Shown: one piece after another, positions 1 to 7,924 of the stretch
Layout of the letters: every line of letters starts with the position of its first letter
How positions within the stretch are numbered: the stretch's first letter is position 1
Notes under the pieces: generated by a model
Database searches by the model: none
The model's input: only the letters and a program-made list of their open reading frames with translations
What the model was told of the DNA's origin: nothing
Assembly (NCBI GenBank): GCA_028695145.1
Contig: JAQVJP010000013.1
Span: 1-38,217, forward strand
Length of the DNA stretch: 38,217 nucleotides
Direction of reading: 5' to 3'
Source: Eubacteriales bacterium
GTDB lineage: Bacteria; Bacillota; Clostridia; Saccharofermentanales; UBA5734
Program-made: the position numbers and the translations under genes

Positions 1-121
1 AGTTTTCTACTTGCTCTTTCCAGTATTTAGCCCGCTCTGTTTGCATCATATCCATCACCTCTGTTTTTTGCTCCAGTGTAATGGCTTCTGTCAGAACCTG
101 GTAGATGTCATCTTTTGACGC
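1..121 (-). pseudogene. Partial reading frame at the left window edge, function unknown
   Basis: The minus strand is open from 121 to the window edge and gives a protein-like, acidic helical stretch (residues such as DDIYQVLTEAI and MMQTERAKYWKEQ). An in-frame TAA lies immediately upstream (124-122), and no start codon with a ribosome site precedes the coding-looking part. It may therefore be a truncated remnant, or a gene starting at an internal ATG. I do not recognise the family, and the rest lies outside the window. Confidence 0.3.
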
Positions 122-248
122 TTACAAACTTTCTTCGATTAGTATTGGAATTAAAAGAGAATTCATTTTGTAATTCCCTTACTACTCATTGTAAATTAAT
201 TTAACTACACATTATGCTCCTTAATGACACTAAAAAAGCAACTTCCTC

Positions 249-599
249 TTAAATTCCTAAAGTATTTATCATGCCTACAATTATTACACCTATCACGAAT
301 AGTGCACAAGCGGAGCAAATAAATCCCGGGAAAAAGATGAAAATGAAATTTCTCTTTTTTTGCGTTTTATCCTTTATAGCATTAAACTTGTAAACCGCCA
401 TACAAGCCAAAAGCATGGGAATGGTTCCTAACGCAAGCCAAATAAATGCCTGTTCTTTCCAAGTAAATGGAATCATCGCTGTTGTATCAATAGTTTCATT
501 GGATCCAAAAAGACTAATTGTTCCCAAGCATAAAACAATAACTACACCAACAATATAAATAGAATTTGAAATTGTTTTAAGAGTTTTTGCCCAATTCAT
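249..599 (-). CDS. Small hypothetical membrane protein, three predicted TM helices
   Basis: This 116-residue protein has three hydrophobic stretches at about residues 13-32, 50-70 and 84-112, separated by a short acidic/polar loop (SNETIDTT) and a basic loop (KDKTQKKR). That is the pattern of a small integral membrane protein. The start is supported by GGAGAGGAAT upstream of the ATG. It lies 87 nt downstream of the broken metallochaperone-like gene on the same strand and may have been co-transcribed with it before the IS256 insertion. I recognise no family and propose no function. Confidence 0.6.
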   Translation of the reverse strand: MNWAKTLKTISNSIYIVGVVIVLCLGTISLFGSNETIDTTAMIPFTWKEQAFIWLALGTIPMLLACMAVYKFNAIKDKTQKKRNFIFIFFPGFICSACALFVIGVIIVGMINTLGI

Positions 600-1124
600 G
601 TTTTATTCCTCTCCAATACATAAATAGTCCGTATTCTTTAACTGATATGACACTGTTCATAAAAAGTATCGTAAATAAAAACAATTCTATTTCATTGAGA
701 GTCCTTTATCTATGGCCTCTTGTATTATTTTGTGACAGCACTTACCTAATGGATTATTCTTTTTACAATCAGCATTTTGCATAGCACCTGTTATTTTAAT
801 AATATCAGCAACAGTTTTCGCGCCGTCTTTTACCACGGCATTTATAACCTGCTCTTCTGTTACTTTACTACAATAACAAGTATATTTAGGCTTTGCATCT
901 TTTTTAAACCATATTGGTACTTTAACTTGTTGCTTATCAAATTTAATACCTTCTTGATTGTAATAGACGATATCACATTCTTCACTTATACATAAATAAT
1001 AATTTTTATCTCCAACTAATTCTGTTAGGTGATCCATAACCAACTGCTTAACAGTAAAATTCTCAACTTCTTCTCCTAGCCTCTCACATACTGGACATAT
1101 CTTATTTTGCTCTGATTTATTGGG

Positions 1125-1133
1125 CAATTCGAT
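1125..1133. repeat. Left 9-bp target-site duplication of the IS256 element
   Basis: CAATTCGAT directly abuts the left end of the insertion sequence and is repeated exactly at 2521-2529. IS256-family elements generate duplications of 8-9 bp. Confidence 0.9.
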
Positions 1134-2520
1134 GATAAAGCCCTTATAATTGGTGTAAATTCAAAATAAAAAAATGAGCCATAAGCTCGCTTTCGGTATA
1201 ATAGGTTTGTTGAAACTAAAACTGAAAGGGATGAACTTATGACTCAAATATATCTTACACTGGAAGACGAAATACTTAAAGAGCTAATGTTGGGAAATCG
1301 GGAGGAAGCGGTGGCAAAACTGCTAAACAAAGTATTCGATGCTGTGTTACAGGCACAGGCGACAGAGCAGCTGCAGGCAGAGCCGTACGAAAGAAGTGAC
1401 GAGCGGGTAAGTCAGCGTAATGGCTATCGCACGCGATCATTGACGACACGTGTCGGCGGGCTTGTTCTGCATGTGCCTAAATTCCGTAATGGCAATTTCT
1501 CTACTGAGCTGTTTGCCCGCTACCAGCGCAGTGAAAAGGCGTTGTTGTTAAGCCTGATGGAGATGGTAATACAGGGCGTTTCAACGCGTAAAGTCACAGA
1601 GATCACAGAAACGCTTTGTGGGACGAGTTTTTCCAAGTCGACGGTATCAGCCTTATGTCAGGAACTTGATCCAATCGTTGAAGCGTTCCGGTGTCGACCA
1701 TTAGAGCGCCATTACCCATTTCTGGTCGTTGATGCCATCTACATGAAGGCCAGAAACGAGAACAGGGTCAAATCGAGAGGCTTTCTCATAGCCACAGCCG
1801 TTAACGATGAGGGCAATCGTGAAGTGTTAGGCTTTGAGATCGCTGATGGCGAGAGTGAGGCGTCGTGGAGTAGCTTCTTTGACAGCCTGAAAGCCCGTGG
1901 TTTGAGAGCGGTTGATCTTGTCAGCAGTGATAACCATGGTGGCCTGAAAAAGGCGATTTTGAAGCATTTTCATGGTGCAGCCTGGCAGCGGTGTCAGACG
2001 CACTTTTCAAAGAACCTACTAGATAAAGTACCAAAAAAACTGCGTTCGGAAGTCAAGTCACATTTGACTGATCTATACAATGCGCCAGAGCTATCTGACG
2101 CCAAAAGCAGGAAGCAGAGCATGCTGGAAAAATACGAAGATACAGCTCCTAAAGCCATGGCGCTGCTTGACGAAGCCTTTGATGATGTTACGGCGGTCTA
2201 CGCGCTGCCGGCGCCCTATCGCAAGCGTCTGCGGACAACTAACGGGATTGAACGGCTCAATGAGGAGCTAAGACGCCGAGAGCGGGTGATTCGTATCTTT
2301 CCTAATGACCAGAGTCTGATCAGGCTCATGGGTGCGCTGCTGATGGAACACCATGAGAAATGGATCAACGGTAAGAAATACTTCAATATGGACCTGTACT
2401 TTGACCAGCGTGATGAAGCAAGGCGACAAGCTCTCGCTCAGAGAGCTGAACACCTACATGTCGTCAAGTAGTGATTGGATGAACCGAAAGTGAAATTACA
2501 CCAACATTTTGGACTTGACT
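1134..2520 (+). mobile_element. IS256-family insertion sequence, intact, 1,387 bp
   Basis: The element is bounded by the 9-bp duplications CAATTCGAT. Its ends form imperfect inverted repeats of about 30 bp, with a shared core TTGGTGTAA-TTCA starting about 17 bp in from each end (left around 1150-1165, right around 2489-2504). It carries one full-length transposase and nothing else. The interior looks richer in G+C than the AT-rich flanks, which fits acquisition from elsewhere. Perfect duplications, an intact transposase and an otherwise intact target frame suggest a recent insertion. Confidence 0.93.
1239..2471 (+). CDS. IS256-family transposase (MULE/DDE type)
   Basis: This 410-residue protein has the length and motifs of the IS256 transposase family, which cuts and joins element ends by DDE chemistry. 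Catalytic residues are recognisable as D165 (FLVVDAIYMK), D231 (LVSSDNHGG) and E338 (TNGIERLNEE), with the family's conserved WQRCQTHFSKN (histidine 255) between the second and third acids. The N-terminal ~150 residues match the DNA-binding part, including QRNGYRTRSLTTRVGGL. The ATG is preceded by GAAAGGGATG. No frameshift or internal stop is visible, so the enzyme should be functional. Confidence 0.95.
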   Translation: MTQIYLTLEDEILKELMLGNREEAVAKLLNKVFDAVLQAQATEQLQAEPYERSDERVSQRNGYRTRSLTTRVGGLVLHVPKFRNGNFSTELFARYQRSEKALLLSLMEMVIQGVSTRKVTEITETLCGTSFSKSTVSALCQELDPIVEAFRCRPLERHYPFLVVDAIYMKARNENRVKSRGFLIATAVNDEGNREVLGFEIADGESEASWSSFFDSLKARGLRAVDLVSSDNHGGLKKAILKHFHGAAWQRCQTHFSKNLLDKVPKKLRSEVKSHLTDLYNAPELSDAKSRKQSMLEKYEDTAPKAMALLDEAFDDVTAVYALPAPYRKRLRTTNGIERLNEELRRRERVIRIFPNDQSLIRLMGALLMEHHEKWINGKKYFNMDLYFDQRDEARRQALAQRAEHLHVVK

Positions 2521-2529
2521 CAATTCGAT
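2521..2529. repeat. Right 9-bp target-site duplication of the IS256 element
   Basis: Second copy of CAATTCGAT, identical to 1125-1133, inside codons 14-16 of the interrupted gene read on the minus strand. Confidence 0.9.
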
Positions 2530-2800
2530 TTTGCTTTCACAGCAACACTTATTAATTATATTAGCCATTTGCTTCTCCTTTGAAAAAAATAACCTACTTA
2601 CTTAATATTATAACATTGATTAAATCCCATAAATTATGTTGTCTGATATATTTAAGATTAAGCAATCAACTATGTCGAAGTTTTATAATTATAATCGCCA
2701 GATCCATAGGGAAGGTAGGAAATCAACGGCATAATTTATATTATGTTGAAAGAATTATAAAACTTTACAAGATAAGTAGAATTTTAATCATGGTTATAAA

Positions 2801-2832
2801 AGACTAAAAGCCGGGTCCCACCCGACAAAAAA
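2801..2832 (-). terminator. Rho-independent terminator of the defence operon (probably bidirectional)
   Basis: A 7-bp stem, GTCGGGT/ACCCGGC (2826-2820 with 2816-2810), closes a GGG loop. It is followed on the minus strand by TTTTAGTCTTTTAT; a run of A on the other side gives T's in the reverse direction too. It lies 19 nt past the last stop of the operon. The rest of 2569-2850 is AT-rich DNA upstream of the broken metallochaperone-like gene and contains no convincing gene. Confidence 0.8.
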
Positions 2833-2850
2833 TATAGTTAACGAATTTTA

Positions 2851-3588
2851 CTATCTAAATTCACCCTTTACTACATTTTCAATACTTCTACAAAACTTCC
2901 CCCATTGTCTTGGAAAGGCATTCGATCCACTGCTCTCGAACACTCTATCGTTTGTTTTAATTGTGACAGACCAACTGGTTCCATCAAGAGCCGGGGAGTA
3001 ATATTCTTTATCCCAATCCAAAATACGAATACTATCCATATCTAATTGGAAATTTTCAACCATAGTATTATCCAACCTAATTTCTCCATCACCTTCAATT
3101 TGATAACCTTCTTCAAATTTCTTATAAATGGCTAATCTACTTTCCAAATCAATAGTCACATTGTATGATGTTCCAAAATGCCCTCCGACATAGGCTTCTA
3201 AACTCAGAATTCTATTACTTTCATTTACTGACACCAGTCCATTTTCCCTGATAAACATATAAGGATATTTCCGTATTCGGGCACTTACTTGTTTATTCGG
3301 TACAGGTTTGCCATCTCTTCTAGTATATAAATTTTCTTGATTAATCTTCTCTGCAATTTCCGAAATAGTGGCAGGGCCATATGTATTAATAATTTTTCTT
3401 ATTGCTGCGTGTAATGTAATTTCCCTAACCTCAACATGTACTTGAATAAATGGACTATTTGTGGCTTTCATAAATTCATTGAATTCCCTTACAACTTCCT
3501 TTGGTGCTCCCGGCTTCAAGTGCCAATTATCAGGTTCGCCAACAAAGTACGGACTATCAATAAAATCTGGTCGTTTCATTGAGGTCAT
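2851..3588 (-). CDS. HARE-HTH domain protein, last gene of the defence operon
   Basis: This is a 245-residue soluble protein. Residues ~57-121 (ITLHAAIRKIINTYGPATIS through NGLVSV) match the HARE-HTH winged-helix pattern: an amphipathic helix, a GP-A-TISEIA turn, the GKPVPNKQVSARI recognition segment and a final strand. HARE-HTH domains are known fused to restriction enzymes and chromatin proteins and were predicted to read DNA carrying modified bases. The C-terminal ~100 residues form a separate domain with a WSVTIKTNDRVFESSGSNAFP motif that I cannot name. The start has AGAGGTG five nt before the ATG. It follows the GIY-YIG gene by 17 nt, so it is probably its DNA-recognition partner (inference). 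Confidence 0.7.
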   Translation of the reverse strand: MTSMKRPDFIDSPYFVGEPDNWHLKPGAPKEVVREFNEFMKATNSPFIQVHVEVREITLHAAIRKIINTYGPATISEIAEKINQENLYTRRDGKPVPNKQVSARIRKYPYMFIRENGLVSVNESNRILSLEAYVGGHFGTSYNVTIDLESRLAIYKKFEEGYQIEGDGEIRLDNTMVENFQLDMDSIRILDWDKEYYSPALDGTSWSVTIKTNDRVFESSGSNAFPRQWGKFCRSIENVVKGEFR

Positions 3589-3605
3589 TTTTTCACCTCT
3601 TTTCT

Positions 3606-4604
3606 TTATTCAGTAACTTTAAATCTACCGACTAACTCTCCATTGACTTCAACCTTCTCTAAAAACATTGAGAGGGGTCTTACCCATATACCCTTTTCAC
3701 CATAAAGAGCCTGATAGACAACAAGGTCCTCGAGTGTTTCGCTATGCTTTGCCAAATAAAGAACAAGATATTCTTTTCCTTTAAAATGCCGGTATTTCTT
3801 TCCTAATTTAATTGTCGCCTGTTCAGATAGTGTAGCCTTAACTGAGTCCCGTTTAAACACTATATACTTGTCAAGATGGACTTCCTCTACCTTCCAACCG
3901 GCATCAAGCCAAGCATCCGCTTGTGAATGTCCTCCATTGGCCCACCATTCTCTATACTTATACGCTGAATTGGGCAAGGACTTTTCAATTATCTTTTCAA
4001 TTTCCTGATAAGATAATTGGATACTATCACCTTTATAATTCAATAAATAATCCTTTATAGGTTCATACTTTTGAGTTCCGCCCACAGTTTTCACTTCCTT
4101 ATTCATATCCAATACTTTATTAGGCTTTGTTTTGGAGTTATTAATCTTTTTCCCTGTCGTGCTATTCCACTCAGGGTTATACATTTCAATTAGTTCTCTT
4201 TCTAAGGTGAATCTATCCAGTGACTGACGGAATAACAACTCAACCTTAAATCCCTTCTTTATCTCCTGCAAAATATAAGAGTTTATTTTGCAATTGGTAG
4301 ATTGACCTCCAGTAAAGCAATTGCGAGGCGAGATTTGACCATATCCTGTATTATACCTACTGCTCAAATTTTCACATTCCCCAACATACTTTACTTCATT
4401 ATCGACCCTGATAATGTACACCCCGTCTTTAGGGATATTACTTGGTATTCGAAATTGGCAGAATGGTCCTTTGCCATACTTATGGAACTTCAACCCTGCA
4501 GCATTTATATATTTTCTATATGGTTCGTACTCAATTAAACGACCATCTTTATCTGTAAGAGGTTTGATCTCACAGATAAATTCAAATTGCTCTGGATTAC
4601 CCAT
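3606..4604 (-). CDS. GIY-YIG nuclease domain fused to a middle domain and DUF1653
   Basis: I choose the ATG at 4604 (332 residues) because AGGAG lies 8 nt upstream; an earlier in-frame ATG at 4664 overlaps the previous gene's stop and has a weak site. Numbered from 4604, a GIY-YIG domain spans about 58-150: KDGVYIIR, EVKYVGE with R83 following (NLSSRYNTGY), a helix with the candidate metal-binding glutamate (TLERELIEMYN), and PEWN. A middle domain (~180-255) carries the HSQADAWLDAGWKVEEV motif. The last ~65 residues are DUF1653 (KKYRHFKGKEYLVL, AKHSET, VVYQALYGEKGIWVRPLSMF). GIY-YIG enzymes cut DNA in repair, homing and restriction. Context points to a defence nuclease; the specific substrate is unknown. 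Confidence 0.78.
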   Translation of the reverse strand: MGNPEQFEFICEIKPLTDKDGRLIEYEPYRKYINAAGLKFHKYGKGPFCQFRIPSNIPKDGVYIIRVDNEVKYVGECENLSSRYNTGYGQISPRNCFTGGQSTNCKINSYILQEIKKGFKVELLFRQSLDRFTLERELIEMYNPEWNSTTGKKINNSKTKPNKVLDMNKEVKTVGGTQKYEPIKDYLLNYKGDSIQLSYQEIEKIIEKSLPNSAYKYREWWANGGHSQADAWLDAGWKVEEVHLDKYIVFKRDSVKATLSEQATIKLGKKYRHFKGKEYLVLYLAKHSETLEDLVVYQALYGEKGIWVRPLSMFLEKVEVNGELVGRFKVTE

Positions 4605-4660
4605 CGAAATAACTCCTATATTTTTAAACTGAAGTGATTTTATACAGTAATACCCTTCTA

Positions 4661-6319
4661 TCATTCCATCTCTACCGCACTTGCTACTTCTTCTGAAACA
4701 CTTTCACCTATTCTATCTGCTTGATGAGGAATAATTCTCTTCATAATTTCTTCGCTAATCGCCTCAGCACGCTTATCAAAGAATGTATCGTAGTTATTTT
4801 CCCAAACACCAAAATCCTCTAAGTCATTAATAAGGTGCGTTTTCATTGTTTCAGCAAGCAAAGCATTGTTCTCTTTAAATTCCTTCATATATTGTGCAGG
4901 GGCTTTGGCCTTAATCTTATTTTTATTTAAAAAATCATCAACAATAGTAATATTAAGAATGTGGTTTATGTAAAATTCCTCTTCTCCCTTTTTTCTCAAA
5001 TATGCACGCGGGAAAAAATGATGATAATTCTTACTGTTGGCCTGTTTCAGCCAATCATTACTTATGTTAACTACCGAGTTATCAATAAACGATAATGGTC
5101 TTTGGTATGCTAAGATACATAGAATTCCCTTTATATAACTTCTGCCAGCACTAAACCAACCATTTTGTATAATGGCTTCTGGTCTAGTATCGATTCCTTG
5201 TTCATATTGGGGCAATTTATCTTCTATTATCATATCGATCTTTTTTACATCCTGAGCAAGTTTAGTCTCTAAACCACTTGAAAAGCGTTCTGTGAGTGCA
5301 GCCCTCCAGAAATAATCTTGCAGGTATTCTTGTTGTTTTCCTGTGGGCTTATCTTTATGCTTATAAAAGTAATATGCAAATGGAACGATTAGTGCATTAT
5401 ATGGCAGTAAGTGTGAAACTGGAATTCTGTAAAAGCCTCTTAAGTAATCAACGGTTCTTTCTATTGCATCAATAACATCATCCCAGATGTCTATGAACTG
5501 CTGCTTGTCTAATTTTAATATTTGTTTTTTAGAACATTCTTTTACTAAACAAACGGCTACCGTCTGCAATACCGTCGTATCAGAAATAGTTTCATAGTTA
5601 ACATTACCCAAGTTATCAACCAATTCTTCATACTTTTCTGATAGGTCAAAATCTCTTTCAGCATCAAATGTTTTAGCAACCATTATTTCAAAGACAGAAA
5701 GTTTCTTACCGCCAATATTGATTCTTGTAAAAATTTCTGTTGCAATATCTATAGAAGAGTTTTTGATTAATATTGCTGGGAAATCGTAAGTGGCAATTCT
5801 TTTATAATAATCATCAAGTTTCTCGTGATACTTTTCATCAAATTTCTTGGCTAAAGATAGTCCACCGTTTAGTAAATCTGTAAGTTTAATATAACTACCT
5901 GTCTCTTTTTCAGTAATATCGGTAATAACAATATCTTCATCTTCAGAAGCCAATAAATCTACATATATTTCTGAGAAATCTTCATCCTTTGTTTCTCTTT
6001 TAATTATCACTCCCTTTAAACTTGCATATAAACTGGTCATTCTCTGCTGCCCATCGAGCACATATTGAATAAAATCTCCTTCAGGTGTATCCGGTAAACT
6101 TGCTCCTCCAATATTTCGAATAGACCTTAATCTTTCCTTAGTCTTCCAAAGAATAAAAGTTCCTATAGGATATCCCTTGATTATGCTATCCATTAGTTTT
6201 GAGGACTGTTCTTTTGACCATACAAAATCTCTCTGAAATTGTGGTATTTTTATTAGTCCCTGTTCAATATCATTTAATAAAGCAGTAAACTTAAATGAAT
6301 GCGGTTCTGGTTGATACAA
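4661..6319 (-). CDS. DUF262 + C-terminal HNH (DUF1524-like) protein, GmrSD-type restriction factor
   Basis: This is a 552-residue protein. The N-terminal DUF262 (ParB/sulfiredoxin-like) domain shows its two hallmark motifs, IPQFQRDFVW at 25-34 and DGQQR at 89-93. Near residues 431-478 a degenerate HNH/DUF1524 motif is visible (NYHHFFPRAYL, then NITIVDDFLNKNKI and APAQYM). This two-domain layout is that of GmrSD and related enzymes, which use nucleotide-dependent DUF262 and an HNH nuclease to attack modified phage DNA. The start is TTG at 6319 preceded by GGGGGAGAG; no usable ATG occurs until residue 43. It begins 48 nt after the CBASS effector. Its two downstream partners carry GIY-YIG and HARE domains, suggesting a modification-dependent restriction module (inference). 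Confidence 0.85.
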   Translation of the reverse strand: MYQPEPHSFKFTALLNDIEQGLIKIPQFQRDFVWSKEQSSKLMDSIIKGYPIGTFILWKTKERLRSIRNIGGASLPDTPEGDFIQYVLDGQQRMTSLYASLKGVIIKRETKDEDFSEIYVDLLASEDEDIVITDITEKETGSYIKLTDLLNGGLSLAKKFDEKYHEKLDDYYKRIATYDFPAILIKNSSIDIATEIFTRINIGGKKLSVFEIMVAKTFDAERDFDLSEKYEELVDNLGNVNYETISDTTVLQTVAVCLVKECSKKQILKLDKQQFIDIWDDVIDAIERTVDYLRGFYRIPVSHLLPYNALIVPFAYYFYKHKDKPTGKQQEYLQDYFWRAALTERFSSGLETKLAQDVKKIDMIIEDKLPQYEQGIDTRPEAIIQNGWFSAGRSYIKGILCILAYQRPLSFIDNSVVNISNDWLKQANSKNYHHFFPRAYLRKKGEEEFYINHILNITIVDDFLNKNKIKAKAPAQYMKEFKENNALLAETMKTHLINDLEDFGVWENNYDTFFDKRAEAISEEIMKRIIPHQADRIGESVSEEVASAVEME

Positions 6320-6367
6320 GTCTCTCTCCCCCTTATCTCACTAACTTATGTATTTTGGACTATCAAA

Positions 6368-6988
6368 TCATCGTGCTGCCTGTATTTCATTTCTTCTTAT
6401 AGATATCCTACCATAGTTCTTTCTTCCACTATTGCTAAAGTATTCACCATCAAGAATACTGTTTTTTTCTAATATTCTTAAACATACAAAGCCAATATGA
6501 ATATTCATTGTATCAACGGTATCCGCATTTGGACTATTTTGATATTCATAACTTAACTTCGCACCGCTTAAATCATTTGTATAAATTGATGCAGTTCTAC
6601 TAAATGAACTTGAAGTTTCATTTTCAAATCTTATGGATATGCTTGTCCAAGTTTGTTGTATAGTGATTGTTGCGTATCGTTCTTCACTAAAATCATCATA
6701 AGATGATTTTAAAATAACATTCCAAACTCCATTCAAGTCTGGAACCTTGATCCCTAGTAACTCTCGTAGTAATTTGACTTTCCAAAGATACAGATCAAAT
6801 ATCTTATAGCATATTCCATAAAAGCCCAATACAGCAGGAGTATCTACCCACCATACTGATATTGAAAATGCCATTGCTAAAGGATTCAAGATATACTTGC
6901 TGAAAGTCCAAGTAAATATCACACTAATTATCGCTAAGTACAAAGGGATTCTTTCTCTTTCTTTTGAATCTACAGTATACGAATGCAT
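6368..6988 (-). CDS. Cap15-like CBASS effector (2TM + beta-barrel)
   Basis: This 206-residue protein has two membrane helices (about 14-36 and 48-69), a short basic/leucine-rich linker and a C-terminal all-beta domain from residue ~82. That domain opens with PDLNGVWNVILKSSYDD, the typical first strand of the lipocalin-like barrel in S-2TMbeta/Cap15 proteins. In this family the barrel binds the cyclic nucleotide and the helices then oligomerise and break the inner membrane, causing abortive infection. The ATG follows the TAA of the CD-NTase gene with no gap, and its ribosome site (GAGGGGG) lies inside that gene, so the two are translationally coupled. Function is assigned from architecture and neighbour; sequence identity within this family is low. 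Confidence 0.82.
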   Translation of the reverse strand: MHSYTVDSKERERIPLYLAIISVIFTWTFSKYILNPLAMAFSISVWWVDTPAVLGFYGICYKIFDLYLWKVKLLRELLGIKVPDLNGVWNVILKSSYDDFSEERYATITIQQTWTSISIRFENETSSSFSRTASIYTNDLSGAKLSYEYQNSPNADTVDTMNIHIGFVCLRILEKNSILDGEYFSNSGRKNYGRISIRRNEIQAAR

Positions 6989-7885
6989 TTAAACCCCCTC
7001 AATCCATAAGTTAACTATATTTTGATAGAATTGAGCAGCATCTCTGATATTCCATTGTCTCGCAGACTCCCCCAAAAGTTTGTCCACATTATTCTGACAA
7101 AGGAAATCATCAACATCAGCAGTCTCTAACCAATTTAATATGTTATAAACCGTATTTTGATATGTTCCGCTAAAATGTCTATTAGGTACATTATACAAAA
7201 GGTTTTCTACAAAATATGAAGGTGCTGTAGTTTTATCGAGATAATCATTTTCTATTAAAAAGGATTTCATATTCTTAAATATCCGAGTAACAGGTTTAAA
7301 TAATCCGTTAGTATTTCTGTTTTTCTCAACTCCATTGTTATAATGTTGTTTAGGAAAATTAACAATCTGCATATTGTCTTTTAATGTGAAAAAACTTATT
7401 CCTTCAATATATTGATTATTTAAATGTCCATTATATTGAGTATATTTCCTATACTGTGTGCAAACCACCACATCCGCAGGCAACCTATTTGATCCCTTTT
7501 CAATTTTTATAGACTTGTTACCTTCCTCTATAATCCACCTTCCATAGTAATCGATTAGAGTATCTAATACATCTTCCCTAAAGTCATGCCAAGTATAATT
7601 TGCTTTTGAAAAATCCCGATTAAATAAACTTTTCTCATATTCATTTAATTCAACTGTATCATAGTAATAGATATCATTTAATTTTACGACAACATCAACA
7701 TCGCTATCCCCTCTAATGTTAGTTGAATTCTTATAGGAGCCTTGTAAAAAAATTTCTATATCCTTATTTTTAATGTTAGAGTTATTTGAGACTAAAGCGT
7801 GTCTAATACTTTCATGCGTATTCTTAGAAGTTGTTATTGCACCTTGCCTTGACCAAGTTTCTAACTTTGCTTCACTAATAGGCAT
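6989..7885 (-). CDS. CD-NTase, CBASS cyclic-oligonucleotide synthase
   Basis: This 298-residue protein has the polymerase-beta-like nucleotidyltransferase signature. G49-S50 is followed by the metal-binding pair D62 and D64 in RGDSDVDVVVK, with a third aspartate, D138, in RLPADVVVC. This is the cGAS/DncV-like (SMODS) pattern. CD-NTases sense phage infection and make a cyclic di- or trinucleotide that activates the neighbouring effector; the product cannot be read from sequence. The ribosome site AAAGGAGG is the strongest in the operon. Together with the adjacent Cap15-like gene this is a minimal two-gene CBASS; no cap2/cap3 (E1/E2, JAB) or HORMA/TRIP13 genes are present. The kinase gene ends 39 nt upstream. 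Confidence 0.9.
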   Translation of the reverse strand: MPISEAKLETWSRQGAITTSKNTHESIRHALVSNNSNIKNKDIEIFLQGSYKNSTNIRGDSDVDVVVKLNDIYYYDTVELNEYEKSLFNRDFSKANYTWHDFREDVLDTLIDYYGRWIIEEGNKSIKIEKGSNRLPADVVVCTQYRKYTQYNGHLNNQYIEGISFFTLKDNMQIVNFPKQHYNNGVEKNRNTNGLFKPVTRIFKNMKSFLIENDYLDKTTAPSYFVENLLYNVPNRHFSGTYQNTVYNILNWLETADVDDFLCQNNVDKLLGESARQWNIRDAAQFYQNIVNLWIEGV

Positions 7886-7924
7886 AGTAGACCTCCTTTC
7901 TTTCCTTAGTATCGAATAAAGTGC

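Larger units (their letters stand above)
687..2568 (-). pseudogene. Fe-S cluster/metallochaperone-like (CopZ N-terminal/BFD type) gene split by IS256
   Basis: Two pieces make one frame. The 5' piece (2568-2521) has a strong AAAGGAG site and encodes 16 residues with a CCC motif (MANIINKCCCESKIEL). The 3' piece (1124-687) continues with PNKSEQNKICPVCERLG. Deleting the IS and one 9-bp duplication restores an uninterrupted gene of 161 residues. The restored protein has a zinc-ribbon-like CPVC early on and a BFD-like [2Fe-2S] segment near the C-terminus with cysteines in YTCYCSKVTEEQV, ADCKKN and GKCCHKI. This resembles the iron-sulfur-binding metallochaperone family related to the N-terminal domain of CopZ, thought to handle copper or other metal. 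As it stands the gene cannot make the full protein. The remnant could be translated only from a TTG created at the junction, without a clear ribosome site. Confidence 0.8.

Noticed and set aside
2580..2807. 75-codon plus-strand frame after the IS
   Set aside because: Low-complexity AT-rich translation, no family resemblance, runs into the terminator hairpin, and overlaps the upstream region of the broken gene.
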